Below are positions 23,015 through 35,902 of a stretch of 42,747 nucleotides of DNA, one piece after another. The first letter of the stretch is position 1. Each line of letters opens with the position of its first letter. The notes beneath the pieces are model-generated. The model did no database searches and was not told the DNA's origin. It was given only the letters and a program-made list of their open reading frames with translations. Source of the DNA: Monosporascus cannonballus (taxonomy: Eukaryota > Ascomycota > Sordariomycetes > Xylariales); contig QJNS01000747.1 of assembly GCA_004154925.1 (NCBI GenBank), positions 1 to 42,747 on the forward strand, in the 5' to 3' direction. Made by a program: the position numbers and the translations under genes.

Positions 23015-25564
23015 TCAACTGTCTTCCCAGCTATATCGCCGTTCCGGTGGCTGCGGTATGTGGACTATGTCGGAGCCATGGATGCGCCACCGGCCTTCCT
23101 CGTCGACCGTGTAGTTGCTGCCCAGCGTGTCGGTCGTTGACGCGCGGTGCTGGCGATCGAGGGACGGGATAGTGGGCGGATCAATGAGGTCGACGCCCCA
23201 CGGCTCGGCTGGCGGAGGCATCGATGACGGATACGTCTGATACGGCAATCGGATATTAGGTGGCAGCGGACCGAGGCAGATGACGTTGTCCGAGTCGATC
23301 GGCCTCCTCTGGATTGGAGTCGAAGGGTGCATTAGCGATCCGTGAGAAGGCGCAGACCGCAGGGTGTAATTCGGATTTGGGTCGCTAGGCGCTAGAGTAT
23401 GTTCGGGTCGGGCCCTCGGTTGAGGCGGGACCAAGGGCTGCGAAGAAGGGAACTGGGACATGTTGTGCGCCCATTCACCCCGAAGGTCGCCGTAAGGAGT
23501 CATTGGCGATGTGCTCCCGTCACTATAATCATCAGGCGACTGAGATGCCGTGAACCTCGCATCGGGCCCTATATGTCCCGGAAACGGTCGATGATACGCT
23601 GTCGGATCCACGGCCCGATTTCCGTTGACATGGTCCTGCATTGACGGAGAGCTTAGGTCGTATTCAAGATCCGGTGGCAGAGGTCCTAGTCCCATCCGTG
23701 CGATTTCATACGCCATAATATCTTCCGGTCCAAATTCCGCGCCGTTCGACCTGAGGTGTTTAGGACCGTATTGGACAGCTGGCAGCGGTTGTGGACTTGG
23801 TGTATCGTAGCCCTTGGATGAGTATGGACTTGGACTGAACTGGTCCCGAGGATTCCCTATTCTAAACTTTAGCCATGGGAACGTCTTGGGTCCCCGCAAC
23901 AGAAGCCCGGTAGCTTGAGTCCTCGGTGGCTCTGGCTGCCCGTCCCCTCTTCCCTGAACTTTCTTCTTCCGCAGCATCCACCAGACCATCATTATAATAG
24001 CCATTCCAAGAACAGAAGCCCCGACAACGATTCCTGCCACTGCGTCCCGTGTCAGACCATTATGCTCTTTATGTGGAGCATGCGGGCGGTTGCCCGAAGG
24101 GGTGGCTTTGATCGAGGTGTTTCTCAGTGGGTCGTCCGGGAACCTCGCTTGGTGTACGGAAAAAGTACGCATGTCGTAGTCAGTAATCAGATAAGCTTCT
24201 TGCATGAATGTCCTCCCGATGATGATTTTGCCTCCATCATTTACGCGTCGTAGTGGAAAGTAATGTACTGGAGGGGCGCGATAGCTCATAGCTTTCATAG
24301 ACGGATAACGCAAAGTCTGAATAAAGGCGTTTGCAGAGATGGTGATATTCACATCCCGCTGATCATGGGGTTCGCTCGAGTCATTTGCGTTGTCGATACT
24401 GGCAAGCGTAAAATTGACTGACAGGTCTTGCGATGACCGAAACCTCCCCAGATTATAGTCATCGAACAAGTATAATCCAAGGGCCTCGTTCCAGGTCAGG
24501 TTGAAGGCATCAGCGAATCGGTCACATATAGAAGATGGAAGCCATAAAAACGGAGTCGAGCTGTCAATAACCGCCGTGACTGACTCGTCAACAGATGACA
24601 ACGCAAAAGACGTCCATTGCCAAGACGTAGGAGCCTCGTCAAGGTTCGCTACGGATGCCGTGATAGATTTGATCTGTACCTCGGGATGATATGTTGTCGA
24701 GTTCAGGCGAAATGATATATCGTGATGTTCGAAACGATTCTCGTCATAGCCTCCCAGAGTCAAAGACAACGGCGTGCCACTGGTGCCGACTGTTTTGTCG
24801 TGAGTAATCTAACCGAAAACTAGAGCCTGCTCTCAGCACTTACCATAGTACGCTCCAGCTGTGTAACCATAACTATGGCCCCCGATGGTGCCATCCCGGT
24901 CAGCCAACGCAGCAATGGGGCTCTGTGCAACACCACTGTGGAAACTGAAAGACTGCATTCCCAGCCCAAAGAACCCCGTATAAAAGTCGGTATCATTGAC
25001 GACGGCCACGATCTGTTTATTTAGAGAATTTGGTTGTTCTTGCGTGCTGTCAAAGGCGACGACTGTCTCCATGGCATAGTCGCCGCTGCCGCCGAGGCCG
25101 AGATAACCCATCGCGAGTCCCCATGCGCCAAGAGGTACCCGGCTAAGTGACGCGCTTGCGTTATATACGCCCCCACGACCTGCTCGACATGAAGCGTCTA
25201 GGAAAGAAACGTTAGGCATATGACGGATAGCGCCGTGATACTTTGGCGGTAGAGTGACGATATGGATGGGTAATTGCTTACTGAAACTGCAACTACCCGC
25301 CCCAGCCAGCCAGATCTGCGATACGGTCGTGCTCACTGTGACATCGACCTTTTGTCCTGGCTCTCCCACGTATAGGCCTAGCGAAGACCAATTCCCGTCG
25401 ATGGTGTACCTGATCTACAATTAATCCACAGTCAAGCGCGGAGATAGGGCTGGTATAACGTGCCATTGCTTTGAAGGCTCAAGCCATATCGTTCTCGGTT
25501 CAGCGGTAACCAAACCAGTTGCGAGTAGCGCTCCGAGGATCGCCGATAGGAAAGGCGTGGACAT
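23015..25564 (-). CDS. Membrane-anchored aspartic-protease-like protein, probably inactive
   Basis: Exons 25564-25460, 25414-24844 and 24789-23015 (minus strand) give 816 residues. Introns are 45 and 54 bp; the total length is a multiple of three. Parts: a signal peptide (MSTPFLSAILGALLATGLVT); a pepsin-like (A1 family) ectodomain of about 400 residues, with DGNWSSLGLYVGEPGQ at its start and GTSGTPLSLTLGGYDENRF at the lobe junction; one transmembrane helix (about 475-497, GIVVGASVLGMAIIMMVWWM) followed by RKKK; and a proline-rich cytoplasmic tail of about 315 residues. The first catalytic triplet, normally D-T-G, reads S-T-T (63-65, in VTVSTTVSQIWLA). The second keeps Asp301 but reads D-S-S. 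Loss of one of the two aspartates should abolish proteolysis, so a receptor, adhesin or scaffold role is inferred. Intron 1 (donor GTTATA) is the weakest join. Confidence 0.82.
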
Positions 25565-28500
25565 TTTTCTGGGGCGTTACACCTCGTAGCGGTTTATACA
25601 CGCACGCGATGTCACCAAGGCCGATTCGAATTATTCATTGGGCTCGAGGGTGAGTCCGAAGTGGCATATGCGGACCCATCGGCTTTCAAGGATTGATGCG
25701 CATCGATATGGTTGCGGATCTATTCATGGCTTGGTGAGGGTTGTCTTGCCTACGTAGAGGCAGAGTGCCGTTGGTATTGAGAAGGACGAGATACGATGTA
25801 AGACGCAATGGGTAGGTAAAAAGTCAACGGCCAGGCTGAACGACGTTAATTACTGGTAGTCCTACCTAAGTACCTAGTCAAGCTCAAACTCCAAGGTGGT
25901 CGGTCCCCGCTGCAACAATTCAGACACAGATCGAGCTTTTTTTCGGTGGACAGGCTCTGACTATTTACCGCAAGTCGCCAGGGGCAGTGACCCTCAGTGG
26001 CTGGCGGCATTACCAGGGGGGGCTCTATAAGCTAGCTTCGCCAGGCTGGGCATGGGAGCTGGGGCAGACAATGGCAGCGCCGGTTAAGAAAACGGTCGGC
26101 TCTGCCAAGAACACTCTGCTGCATAGATTAAGAGAGGCCCCAGATACAGTAGACCGTAGACGGGAGAGCAAGGGTGAAGATTCCAATTGTATTGTCTCCG
26201 TGCAAGGACTCTCTCCACAAGATGCTCAAGTGATCCTGGATTTTTCTTGGCGGTAGTAAGTGCGTGCTGCTCGACTTTTACCCGCGTATGATCTCGTTCG
26301 CGTCACCTGCCGGAGGTACTCATCGTCATGGCCCTATCAGGTGTATTGTGCCAACACGGTAGCAGCTACTTAATGGCTGGCGGATCAGCAGCAAAGGTGT
26401 CGCATATCTCAGACATCTGCAGGGCACCGACCGGGGCGCGCCTAATTGGCCAGAAATGACCCTGGCTCGGACATCTAGTGAGGCTTCACTTCCGCTCTTC
26501 CCAGGTAGGCGTCTGACGCGGCAACCCTCGCAGGTTAGGCCAATCGCGGAGAGCCCATTCGCGCTTTTTAGCGATTGATGTTAGCACTTAATATCGCGGG
26601 ATATATCAACCCAGATGCATTGTAGACGGCCCCATGCAAATTGGTTACTCTTGCCCAGGTGCTAAAAATTCCAAAAATACCAAGTTCCAGTTGATTACGA
26701 TAAGGAACGCCATCGTAGCGCCTGCGATGCGCGTCTGAGTCTTTGCCCTAATACAGCGCGACAGCCTGACTATGTAATAAGGCTGGCTCCCTGGCTCGAG
26801 TTATTGCTACAGATAAGCGGCGACTCCGGAGGGAGTGAGATAAGAACCACATGCAGCTGCTAGGTGGCAGGGCGACAGGGCGCAGCCCAGTTTGCCAGCC
26901 GGTTCAGCATTGGTAATAGGTTCGGCCTAGAAAGAAAGGCACGAAAGGCGCGAAACTGCTCGCATGGAACCAGGGGCCGAGGAAATGGCGCGTCGCTGCT
27001 GTTGCCGTTGTCGCCGTCCTGAGTAGCCTTACATAAGCGGTTACAACATCGAAACGCTCAAAAAAAGTAAGAGCTTGAAAAGATGTGGAATCATTTTCGG
27101 GTGTACTATGGTTCACGGAGAGAAGGAACAGTGCGGATATGTGAGGTTGACTGCAAGCTCAAAGATAGGCAAGCCGAAGGATCCTGCATCGCGTATCTAC
27201 CAACGTAGGTATCGTGCCAAACGCTGCGCCAACTTCTCGGCTGTCTTGCAGGGATGCGGTGAGGGGTTAAACCTACCTGTCTCGACTTATCGCTTCAGGC
27301 ATTCCTAACGGGAATGCCCAAATCAATATGGTATAGCTCCCATGTGCGCTCATCAAGGACATTCATCACACCGTACGACCTTCTGCAGAATGTCGAGGAG
27401 GTATCTGCTCATGTGAGCCGGGAATATTAAGCTCCGGGCCCTCGTATAAGTTCGGTACCTACGGAGTTACGTACATTAGGTAAGAAATCGGCGTGCTGCG
27501 AAGACGGTCTCAGATCCATGTTACCTTCCGCAAGGGGCTTGGTACGACAACCGCGAGATTCGCTTGCCAGTTGGCCAATGAAGACATATCTTCTTTGAGG
27601 GGATGGTTTTCGTTCCGCCCCCAATGCCGAGTCCTTAACAGACGATTCGCACACGTACTGTAACGGCAAGGATCGTCGTCGTCGCTAGGACATTCTGGCC
27701 CCTTCCAAAGCCGGAGCACCTGGCATTATTACTTCCTTCCTCCCGGTTGATGGGAGAAGAAGGACCGTGCAATCCCCAAGCTTTACCCTGGCGGACAGGC
27801 AGGCTTCCCCTCTTGCCATGTGCTTGCCCTCGTCACGAGGGTGTTGAGAGAAGAGCTATGATTTGCTTGCTTCATATCACCACATAAATAAGGCCTCCAG
27901 ACACGGTCTCCGCGTCGAGGCTTATGCTGGAGTTCAGCTAAGGCTTCATTGTTTGAATGTTTATACACGCCGGGTAACGCATGCTGCCGGATGCTACGGT
28001 AATTTAGCTGATCTGATGGGTATATCCTGTCTCCTGGCTCTTAAATCTCTACGGTCAGCTATCTTAGTGCCGAGAGAACGACGTGCTTTAGAGTATAATT
28101 TAGTTGGACACTTGGAGACCGGATATACCTTGATCTCAACTGCGGGACTCCTTTGCAGATCCGTGCTCTAGCCGGCAACCTCGAATGACATCTAATATCT
28201 CCATACAAGGTTGTTCGCCCGCGATCGTAACCCGGCATTCTTTTAGTCCCTGACTCGGACGAAATTCGAATCCGGTATTAACTACGTTTGCGTACCGGGA
28301 GGATTAGAGGAGCCTACGGGGAGTCAAAGAGTCGTTGGAGCGAAGCCTCACAAAGATGAGCACCGACATAGCACACTTCGACCAATCCATCGGGTTCTAT
28401 AATTGCTACCCTCGATGCTCCAGACAGCAGCATGCGATGTGAGATAAGCGTCTACTGGGACGGGAGGAATCAAAGACGAGGACCACAATAGCCATTGGGT

Positions 28501-31500
28501 ACAGTGTTTGCCCGCCGTAGGCCATCCGAATCTCATCGACCGCATGCCCTCTTCGCAGAATGGTAAGGACAATAGTGCCGTCCTTAGGCCGACGGTTTAC
28601 TCTCGCCTACCTGATCAAGCGGGTATGGGAGCTCGCATTGAGGAGCGCAACAAGCTATCAAGGCCGCATGATGAGTTCCACGCGTACCGGAACAGGTACT
28701 TGCGTAGTCGCATGTGCTCGTAGGGAGCTGAGGTTAGCGACGGAGAGAAGAGAGGACAGATCTGCCATGTTTCAGGTCCCTACCGATCAGCTGAGGTCGA
28801 AACAGAGAAATATTGCCTCTCATCTAGCTGCACGATTCTTGCATCTTCCGGCTTAACAACATCTACGGCCCAGGTGCGGACACGCAGCGTGGAGCTTACC
28901 ATGCCCCATTACGAAGGGGGTACGGAGTACGGAACAACATTATTGGGTAACATCGCGCGCGCAGGTGAGACCTGAAAAAGCTAGCTGAAAGAATAAATTC
29001 ACGGTGAGGCGTTATACGCGCGATGTAACCCAATCCACAGCTCGTGGCCCCGTCACTGCTTACAACGTGCGAGTCGTATTTGCCTCTCGCGGCCCCCAAA
29101 ACCGAGTCCTGACGTGAGAGGTGCGCGATGGTTAATCCTTTTTTTTTTGTATCACACACTCTTCCGTCGGCAGTTATGCGTCGTTGTCCTTCTTTAGGGC
29201 CCTGCACACTTACTTCCCTCTTCACTCAACGGCTTTGATGCCCTCCCACTGCCCCCATGGTTCAAGGGGTGCCTGAAAAGACGAATTGCCGAATGGGCCA
29301 GAAGTTGGTCCCTGTCTATTTGCGCGTAATAAGTTGAAGAACCAGGTTGTAAAAATACGGTACCGGGTCTAGTCGCCGATCCGTCATGGGGCCACTCAAA
29401 GAGGAGTACATGTTCGAGCCTTGCGGGAGGGGGCATAGAATTTCCACTCCTCAGCTCACGCTATCCTGCGAGCTTGCCGTACTCTACAAGGACGTCACTC
29501 GCAGATGCCGTTTACTAACGCCGGAGATCGGTGATCCTTCCTTACTCAGATGATGCAACCGTCGACCATGACGAACCAACGTCTCCGTTGGCGTCCGACG
29601 TATCAGACGGATCAAACAGGGGGTGAGGGGGGATCGCGGGAAGGCCATGTGTGAGTACCCATGCCGGAGAAACAATCTCTGCCCAAAAAGATCAAGATGG
29701 TATGCGACCCAGGGATTCGGTGCCCTCCAAAGGAACATTACAAGATTAACCAGGGACCCGATCTAACGTCAGCCCAGCAGCCTGCATCTCACCTGCAGGA
29801 GAATTTCCCGAATCCGCTAGTGTGAATGATTTGAGGAATCGACTGGCACGATGTTCAACTGCAGTTTTGACAATGGACTTTCCGTTGTCTAGTGACATCA
29901 GAGACAGTCTCTGCATTAGATCCTGCAACATAATGACCCCTTGCATTGCGGCCACGTGGTAAGCCGGGGGCCCCTATGTCGATGCTTCCTTGACATCTCT
30001 TGGCTGATGAGGAGTTCGCATTGTATATCATACTTCAATTACGACTAAGGACTTTTTCGTTGAGAGGTATAACTGGGTACATTGGTGACTAATGTGGTTA
30101 CCTTTTGAGCCGTAATACTCGTATACTTTTTAAGTTGTCGCTTTTCATACCCGGTCACACTACTTAGAAGTCAAGGTCTGGGCCGAAACAATGTCAGGAG
30201 GTCCTCGCAATTGCTGCTAGGGGCATCCCTTATAAAGCCTTTACCGAGCGGGATCCGAAATCCACGTCCGACCTCCGGCAACTATGCTCCCCTTGTCTTG
30301 GAACTATGCTGGCAACATCGGCTAGCTATCGTCAGTGGACGGAACGCTAAGACAAATGCAATCGAGATGCGGAGACGTTGCCGACATATCCCATCTCCGC
30401 CTTGGGCATTCCACGTTGGTTATAATAGCATAGTCTTAGAGTAGACGGACTTAGGTCCCTGTCTGGACCCTAAGCTCGCATAGCAAATAGAAGCAGATGG
30501 CCCATAAGTAGCCATTCGACCCTTGATACTCTGTTATACGTAAGAGGTTTTTATGTAGAAACCAGTAATCAGCTTGTTGGGCTGCACACTTTTGGCTTGA
30601 ACATCATTAGCATCATAACCCTATGATCGTGACTTCATATTCCGCCATAAGTGACCTGAGTATTGTCTTATTCCGCTTTCTAAATATATATACTCGGTAC
30701 TTAACATGAAGACGTAGAAACTGTTGCTTATTTCTTGGGGAAGGGGCCGGGGCAATAACGGAGGTATTCCAAAACTCATGGAACATCCTTCGGTTGAGGC
30801 TCCTGCTCGAGACCGCTCCTTGCAACTCCCGGATGGCACGACCACAAGTGCGCAGCAAAAAACCCCGGAATTGGCAATATCACTGGATGTTTATCTCCTT
30901 GCTCCTACTACATCATGCATGCCCTCATAGATGGCAGAAGCCGTAGCCGGCATCCTACAAGCCAACACACTTTCGCGTGGGAAATGGAGTGGCCGTGGTT
31001 ATGATGATGAACAGAAGACAGCTCGACTCAGCCCAAACGTGAACTGGTGGAATGGAAGACAACCATGACCTCAGCCGTCGTCGTCCAGGGTAGCTATGTT
31101 CCGGGTGTGCTTTCAGGTTCACGGGAAGCTCGCCTTTGAAAGCTACATTCCCAACGAAAGCCCGATCCCTCTTAAGGACCCCAGGCACTGTTGACGAAGC
31201 CGACTAAGACAAGCCAATTGGGCGTAATCAGAACTTAAACGACACACGCGGACTCATGAGATTGACCATCTGCTCAGTCCCCAGCGTTGTTTGAACGGCG
31301 GACGCTTGGGGAACAAGCCGTCGCCTCGCTTGGCTGTTCGGCAAGTATGTAGGTTCTCTAGCATTGATAACGACGTTGATCTCTAGCGACAAGAACTGCA
31401 CCTGACGAGCAGGCGCCTTCGGATAATAGAGTAATCTACGAATAGCCGACCGGTTATAGCTTCAAGGCCCAGAACGCAGCGAGTAGCCTAACGGCGGCCT

Positions 31501-31761
31501 CTGGCGAACAGCTGTGATTCCTTGGTGCTCTGGTTTCCTAATCGATCATATTGCCGAGCCTCCCGAGATCTTCTTCTCGCCGGCAAGGGCACCAGCATTA
31601 GGGATAACTCCCAAAGATCATCGGAAACGAGACAATCCGGAGTACTCGCGGAGCCTTTGGCGATGCGTATGGCCCGGATCGCGGGACTCTAGAGCTTGTA
31701 CAGATCCTCATCCGGATGGCAGGCCTCACCATCGGAAAGACAAAGACAAGCCTCTTCCTAG
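25565..31761. other. 6-kb block without recognised genes
   Basis: Begins with the probable promoter of the aspartic-protease-like gene (TACCTAAGTACCTAG near 25863). A short open frame from ATG 26071 to 26256 (61 codons) looks mildly coding but has no recognised relatives. The remainder to about 31.5 kb is balanced in GC with short random-looking frames on all strands, no tRNA, no terminal repeats and no RIP-like AT enrichment. The last 200-300 bp are presumably the TAH18 3' region. Confidence 0.5.
26071..26256 (+). CDS. Short hypothetical ORF
   Basis: ATG to TAG, 61 codons, basic in the middle (LHRLREAPDTVDRRRESKGE) and ending GLSPQDAQVILDFSWR. A GTAAGT follows one base after the stop codon begins, so it might be a first exon, but I find no fitting second exon. 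It diverges from the aspartic-protease-like gene with about 500 bp between starts. Not recognised; may be chance. Confidence 0.15.
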   Translation: MAAPVKKTVGSAKNTLLHRLREAPDTVDRRRESKGEDSNCIVSVQGLSPQDAQVILDFSWR

Positions 31762-34583
31762 CTACCAAACCTCCTCCCAATATTCAACCCTATTGTTGAA
31801 GATATGCTTGGCAGCTTCGGTATTAGGAGCCAGTCCGCCAATGACCAATGTATCGTACAGTGCTTGCCGAACAGCCTCCGGCATCCTACCAGAGCTTCCA
31901 CATAAGCAGATGATAGCACCCTTCTGAACAAGATAACAGATGAGACCTGCTTGTTGACGGATGACGTCCTGCACGTATATCTTCTCTTTCTGATCTCTGG
32001 AGAATGCTGTATGCACGGTGACCCCGAGGTCTTTCCACTCGTTAGAGAAGTAGAAGTCCGCTTTCCGATTACGACCGCCGAAGATAAGGATATTCTCTCC
32101 GCATACTGGATAGCTAAGGCGGTCATGGATCAGGGAGCGTATGGGAGCAACTCCTGTCCCGGGCGCGATCGCTAAGAGAGGCGCGCGAATGTGGCGACTC
32201 TCATTTGGCGGACCTTGGTTATCACCAATCATGACGTTGATGGTCGTGTCGGGTTTCAGAGAAGCTATATATCGAGAGCAGAGACCTTGGCGCGTTTTTC
32301 GCAGCACCGTCTTATACTTCACTAGTGCAACTAACAATTCCGCTCGCAGCTCATCAGTGCCCTTCTCCTTAAGAAGATCACCACCGCTAGCGATACTATA
32401 CTCTCGTCCTCGGATAACTGGGAATATGGATGGGATTTCTTGATATGGTAACTTGACCGATGGAAAGTCCTGTAGGATCTCCAGGATTGATCGCCGAGGG
32501 CGAGATGTGTAGTCGTAGAACTCATCCGTGTATTTGGGATCGGCGAACTCACGAAGCCGCTCCATATGCATGGGGTCGTCCGTATGCCAAGCTATCTGGT
32601 CAAAGAATATCCGTTTTGGGATAGCCGTGATGTCGTAGTTATGAAGTAACAATTGACGCAAGGTGGAATTGGGCAATGGGAAGCAATTCCTCGGTCGCGG
32701 GGAGTTGGGCACCCCTGGGATACCACCTCCTTGCCTGCTATGATGTTCAAAAGGCCGGTCAGCAACTTCGCCCCAGCCCATCAAGTTGATGAGAGCCTGG
32801 ACGTCTTCTGGGAAGTTTTTGGGGTAGATAGTCAACACATCCCCTGGCTTGTAGAAGGGCTCAATGCGTTCCTTCGTCTGGGGATCCCTCTTCGTAGGAA
32901 TGTGAAGTGTGATTTGTCGAACATCCTGCCAGTGTTCAGGAGGCGTAACACGTATATTTGTTCGTACCACTGCATTGAAGGATCCGGGAATGGGGAGGAG
33001 ATCCGGAGGAGGTACAGAGCTATCCACTTGGCCACTATCATGAAGGGAGTATTTCGACGCGTCATCACGCAGCACATTAGGTCGATCTAGGTTATCGATG
33101 CCGCCGCTGATAACCCTAGCTGCCCCCTCCGATAACCGAGCGGAAACGGCATAATTGGAATAATGCGTCCTCTCGTATTGCAATTCCGCCTCCAAGGCGC
33201 CGGGATCGGCAACGTCCACGTGACTGAACTGTGCTGCGGTCCGATCTAGAGACTGTTGGTCATGGCCACAATGACCCAGAGCACTGGTGGTCGTGATGTC
33301 GCTTTCTCCTCTACTACCATCGGTTGACTTTGCAGAACCCGCAGAGCTGCTCGAGTCCATGTCAGGAGTGGAATTAGGGCCAGGCATTTTGGCATCCGTC
33401 CCTTCTGCGGTGAGCGCTACCTCAATAGTGAACTTAGGCGTGAGCCGGACACCCAGTGAGATCGGCGACAGACCCTGCGGTAAGGGGTAGTCTGTCAATA
33501 GATGGGTGCGAAGACTTGTAGACCAGGGTAAGAAGGCACCGTCAATACTGAGAAAACAGTCAGCTGCTCACTGTTGTTGTTGGTTACGGTGCAGGAGTTG
33601 ATGCCAATATATTGCGGTGGAAGTAAGTCAGACGCTGAGGAGCGAACATAAAATGGGGGAAAGGAAGAAATTAAGATGAAATGTTGAGAGTGAGAAGAAA
33701 GTGGAAAATGCCCACCCGTCGTCGTGACGTTCATCAGCCTCGCCACGTGGGTAAAATTCGGTCGCGCCGAGCTGCTCAAGGCGTTTGTGAAGCTTCCTGG
33801 CTGCCCAGTTGTACCTGCAGATTTCGAAGAAACATTAGAAACAACCCGAGACTACTCACTGGACCTGCACAAGCAGCAAGCGCAGACACGGCGATGAAGA
33901 AACTGAAGTAGACGGCGTACTTGGAATAGGAACTATCGCCCAGACCGAAGGTGGTGAAATTTACGGCACTGAGACAGTTGGGAGGAAGTCGTTTCCGGAG
34001 GAGGCTCTTCCAGAACTTCCGCGCGTTTTTAGGTATTTCGCCTTGACCCGTCGTAGAAACGACAAATATGACTAAGGGATAGTGCAGCAGAGTATTCTAA
34101 ACAGAAGAGAAATATGTTAAATTTACTTCCTTCCTGCAGGAAACCGCATGAAACAGGCCTTGCAAACCTGGGACAACCATCTTGGGAAGAAAGGCGGATG
34201 TGGTTGGGACACTTCGACCGTTGGCAGCGCCGCGGGTTGACGTTGTCTGTGCATGTATGTATCTAAACGCTGACACAATACATAGACGGCAGTGCGAAAA
34301 TTTCAAACGATCCTAGGAAACTGGCGTTGGGTATGTACGGTAAAGAGCCAGGACAAAAGTCCTGTGTGTGCTGTGTTGTGGCGATGGGCGGATATCAACT
34401 TACGAGCTCGATTTCATTCATTTCACAAACCCATGTCTTGAAATGGAGCCTTTCTGCAAGGCGCCCGAGGTCCTCTGCCGAATCCTGACTGTTACCTGTC
34501 TCGGATCCGAAGGCTATGAGAACACGTCTATTTCCGAGCCTTGGGTCATCGTCATTTTCGTAAGTCATTTGCTCACGATGCAT
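31762..34583 (-). CDS. TAH18: NADPH-dependent diflavin reductase Tah18
   Basis: Exons 34583-34404, 34096-33921, 33814-33716 and 33547-31762 (minus strand) give 746 residues. Tah18 (human NDOR1) passes electrons from NADPH through FAD and FMN to the Fe-S protein Dre2, at the start of cytosolic Fe-S protein assembly, and also supports ribonucleotide reductase cofactor assembly; it is essential in yeast. The FMN/flavodoxin domain shows GSETGN (26-31), STTGQGE (about 74-80) and FGLGDSSY. The ferredoxin-reductase part shows GREYSIAS (FAD, about 534), PGTGVAP (NADPH, about 614), CGSSGRMP and a C-terminal Trp. Splices restore SYSKYNWAARKLHKRL and HDDGIDGAFLPW, which match family order. Introns are 307, 106 and 168 bp, longer than elsewhere in the window. 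ATG 34583 chosen; ATG 34568 is five codons further in. Confidence 0.92.
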
Positions 34584-35409
34584 ATCAGCAGGAAGACCGA
34601 TTGGAAGGGTATCGCAAGCGTGGGGCCTTGAACCAATGCAGATTGGAGTGTCCAATGTACTTCACTGCGGCTGCTGGTTTGGAAGAAAGTATAAAATGTT
34701 GGGCGGCAAAAATGTCATAAGGTCGAGGTACATGCAGTTATTAGTCACCTCTCGAAATAATTGCTCTTAACTGGATTTCTGCATAGTCAGAGCAGCCTGT
34801 AACAGCTCCGATGTCAGGTTCGGGTTCAGGTTGTAATAATGCCAGTAAGAGGAAATGCGTCAAACTTATCTTGTTATTAGGTAAGCCCACCTCCGTGCTA
34901 TCTATTTAGTCGGGCTGATCATAACTTCGTTCGATATGGCGAGTCAAGTGTGTGACCAACGCGAGCGAGGAACAATGCGAGCCAGCTGTGTATGAAGCTA
35001 TAGACATAGTATGGCAAAGGTGGTATATTGCACAGGGCAGAGAAGTGCAATATGCTATTCAAGTGTGTTAGTAGATGGTACCTAGGTAGCTAGACATCAA
35101 CTGAAGGCATGCCAGTAACTCAAGGAAGAGTTTGAATTTCATATAATTTATTACAATTTACTAAATGCGCAGCCCTTGAAATGTTAGGTATATAGTATAG
35201 GGCTTCGTAAACTGAATATTTATCATATTTTAAGTAAAAGTGAGTTTTTGTAGGACTACGCGGTATTTAACTCACCAGGTAGCCTAAATGGGTTCTTAAA
35301 GCCGACTGGATTATCTTGAATATTAGAACAAAGAGATACGCCGAATGCGGCCAGATTTGCTAGGAGATGGGTAACTGAACTGTCCATTGAGCCTTCCTTG
35401 CATGCTGGT

Positions 35410-35450
35410 AAGGCTGGCTGGCGGCGGGCTGGCGGCGGGATGGCGGCCTG
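35410..35450. repeat. GGCTGGCGGCGGG minisatellite
   Basis: Two to three tandem imperfect units of 11-13 bp, G-rich on the + strand. It lies in the spacer and has no coding role that I can see. Confidence 0.7.
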
Positions 35451-35556
35451 CCCACTCAGCTGGGTACTACCTATCTACAAGGTCATGTACAACAGATAAG
35501 TGACCGACTAACGACGGAGCCGCGGATGCCAGTCCACTTTTCAGCTTAGGTCTACG

Positions 35557-35902
35557 ATGGCTGATGGCATTGGAAAGGACAGGCAGGACTGGGCGGTGGC
35601 GGAAGGTCAACACGTCAGACTGATAAATATGTATTTCGTTGCTCTTCTGAGTCTTTCCCGTCATTTAGAGGCATCCGGCATTACAAAGGAAGTTGCACGG
35701 GGTTTCTCCTGGAGAGATGGGAGTGTCACTTTTATGGCTGGTATGTGCCTACCTAGGGTTGAGGTCATACCTACTCATATCGATAAGAGATGATCAAAGG
35801 TTTCTTCAGGTGTTTTCCTAAAAGGGGGCATTTGCTGTGTGCGGATTTTTTTAAACAATTTCCTTCAGCTTTGGCTGGGGGGTCTGGGGAGGAAAAGGGG
35901 GG
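35557..35902 (+). CDS. Possible small two-exon ORF
   Basis: Exon 35557-35740 ends at a clean GTATGT donor. Joined to an acceptor at 35809 (TTCTTCAG), the frame stays open to TAA near 35902, giving about 92 residues. Segments such as LINMYFVALLSLSRHLEASG read as plausible protein; the second exon is Gly/Leu-rich and less convincing. No family recognised. It may be a species-specific gene, a leader transcript or chance. Confidence 0.18.

Noticed and set aside
28255..28280. TTCGAATCC resembling a tRNA B box
   Set aside because: Flanking bases do not form a T-stem and there is no A box or acceptor stem at the right distance.
31514..31927. 137-codon + ORF over the TAH18 3' end
   Set aside because: Antisense to the conserved NADPH-binding end of TAH18, with no motif.
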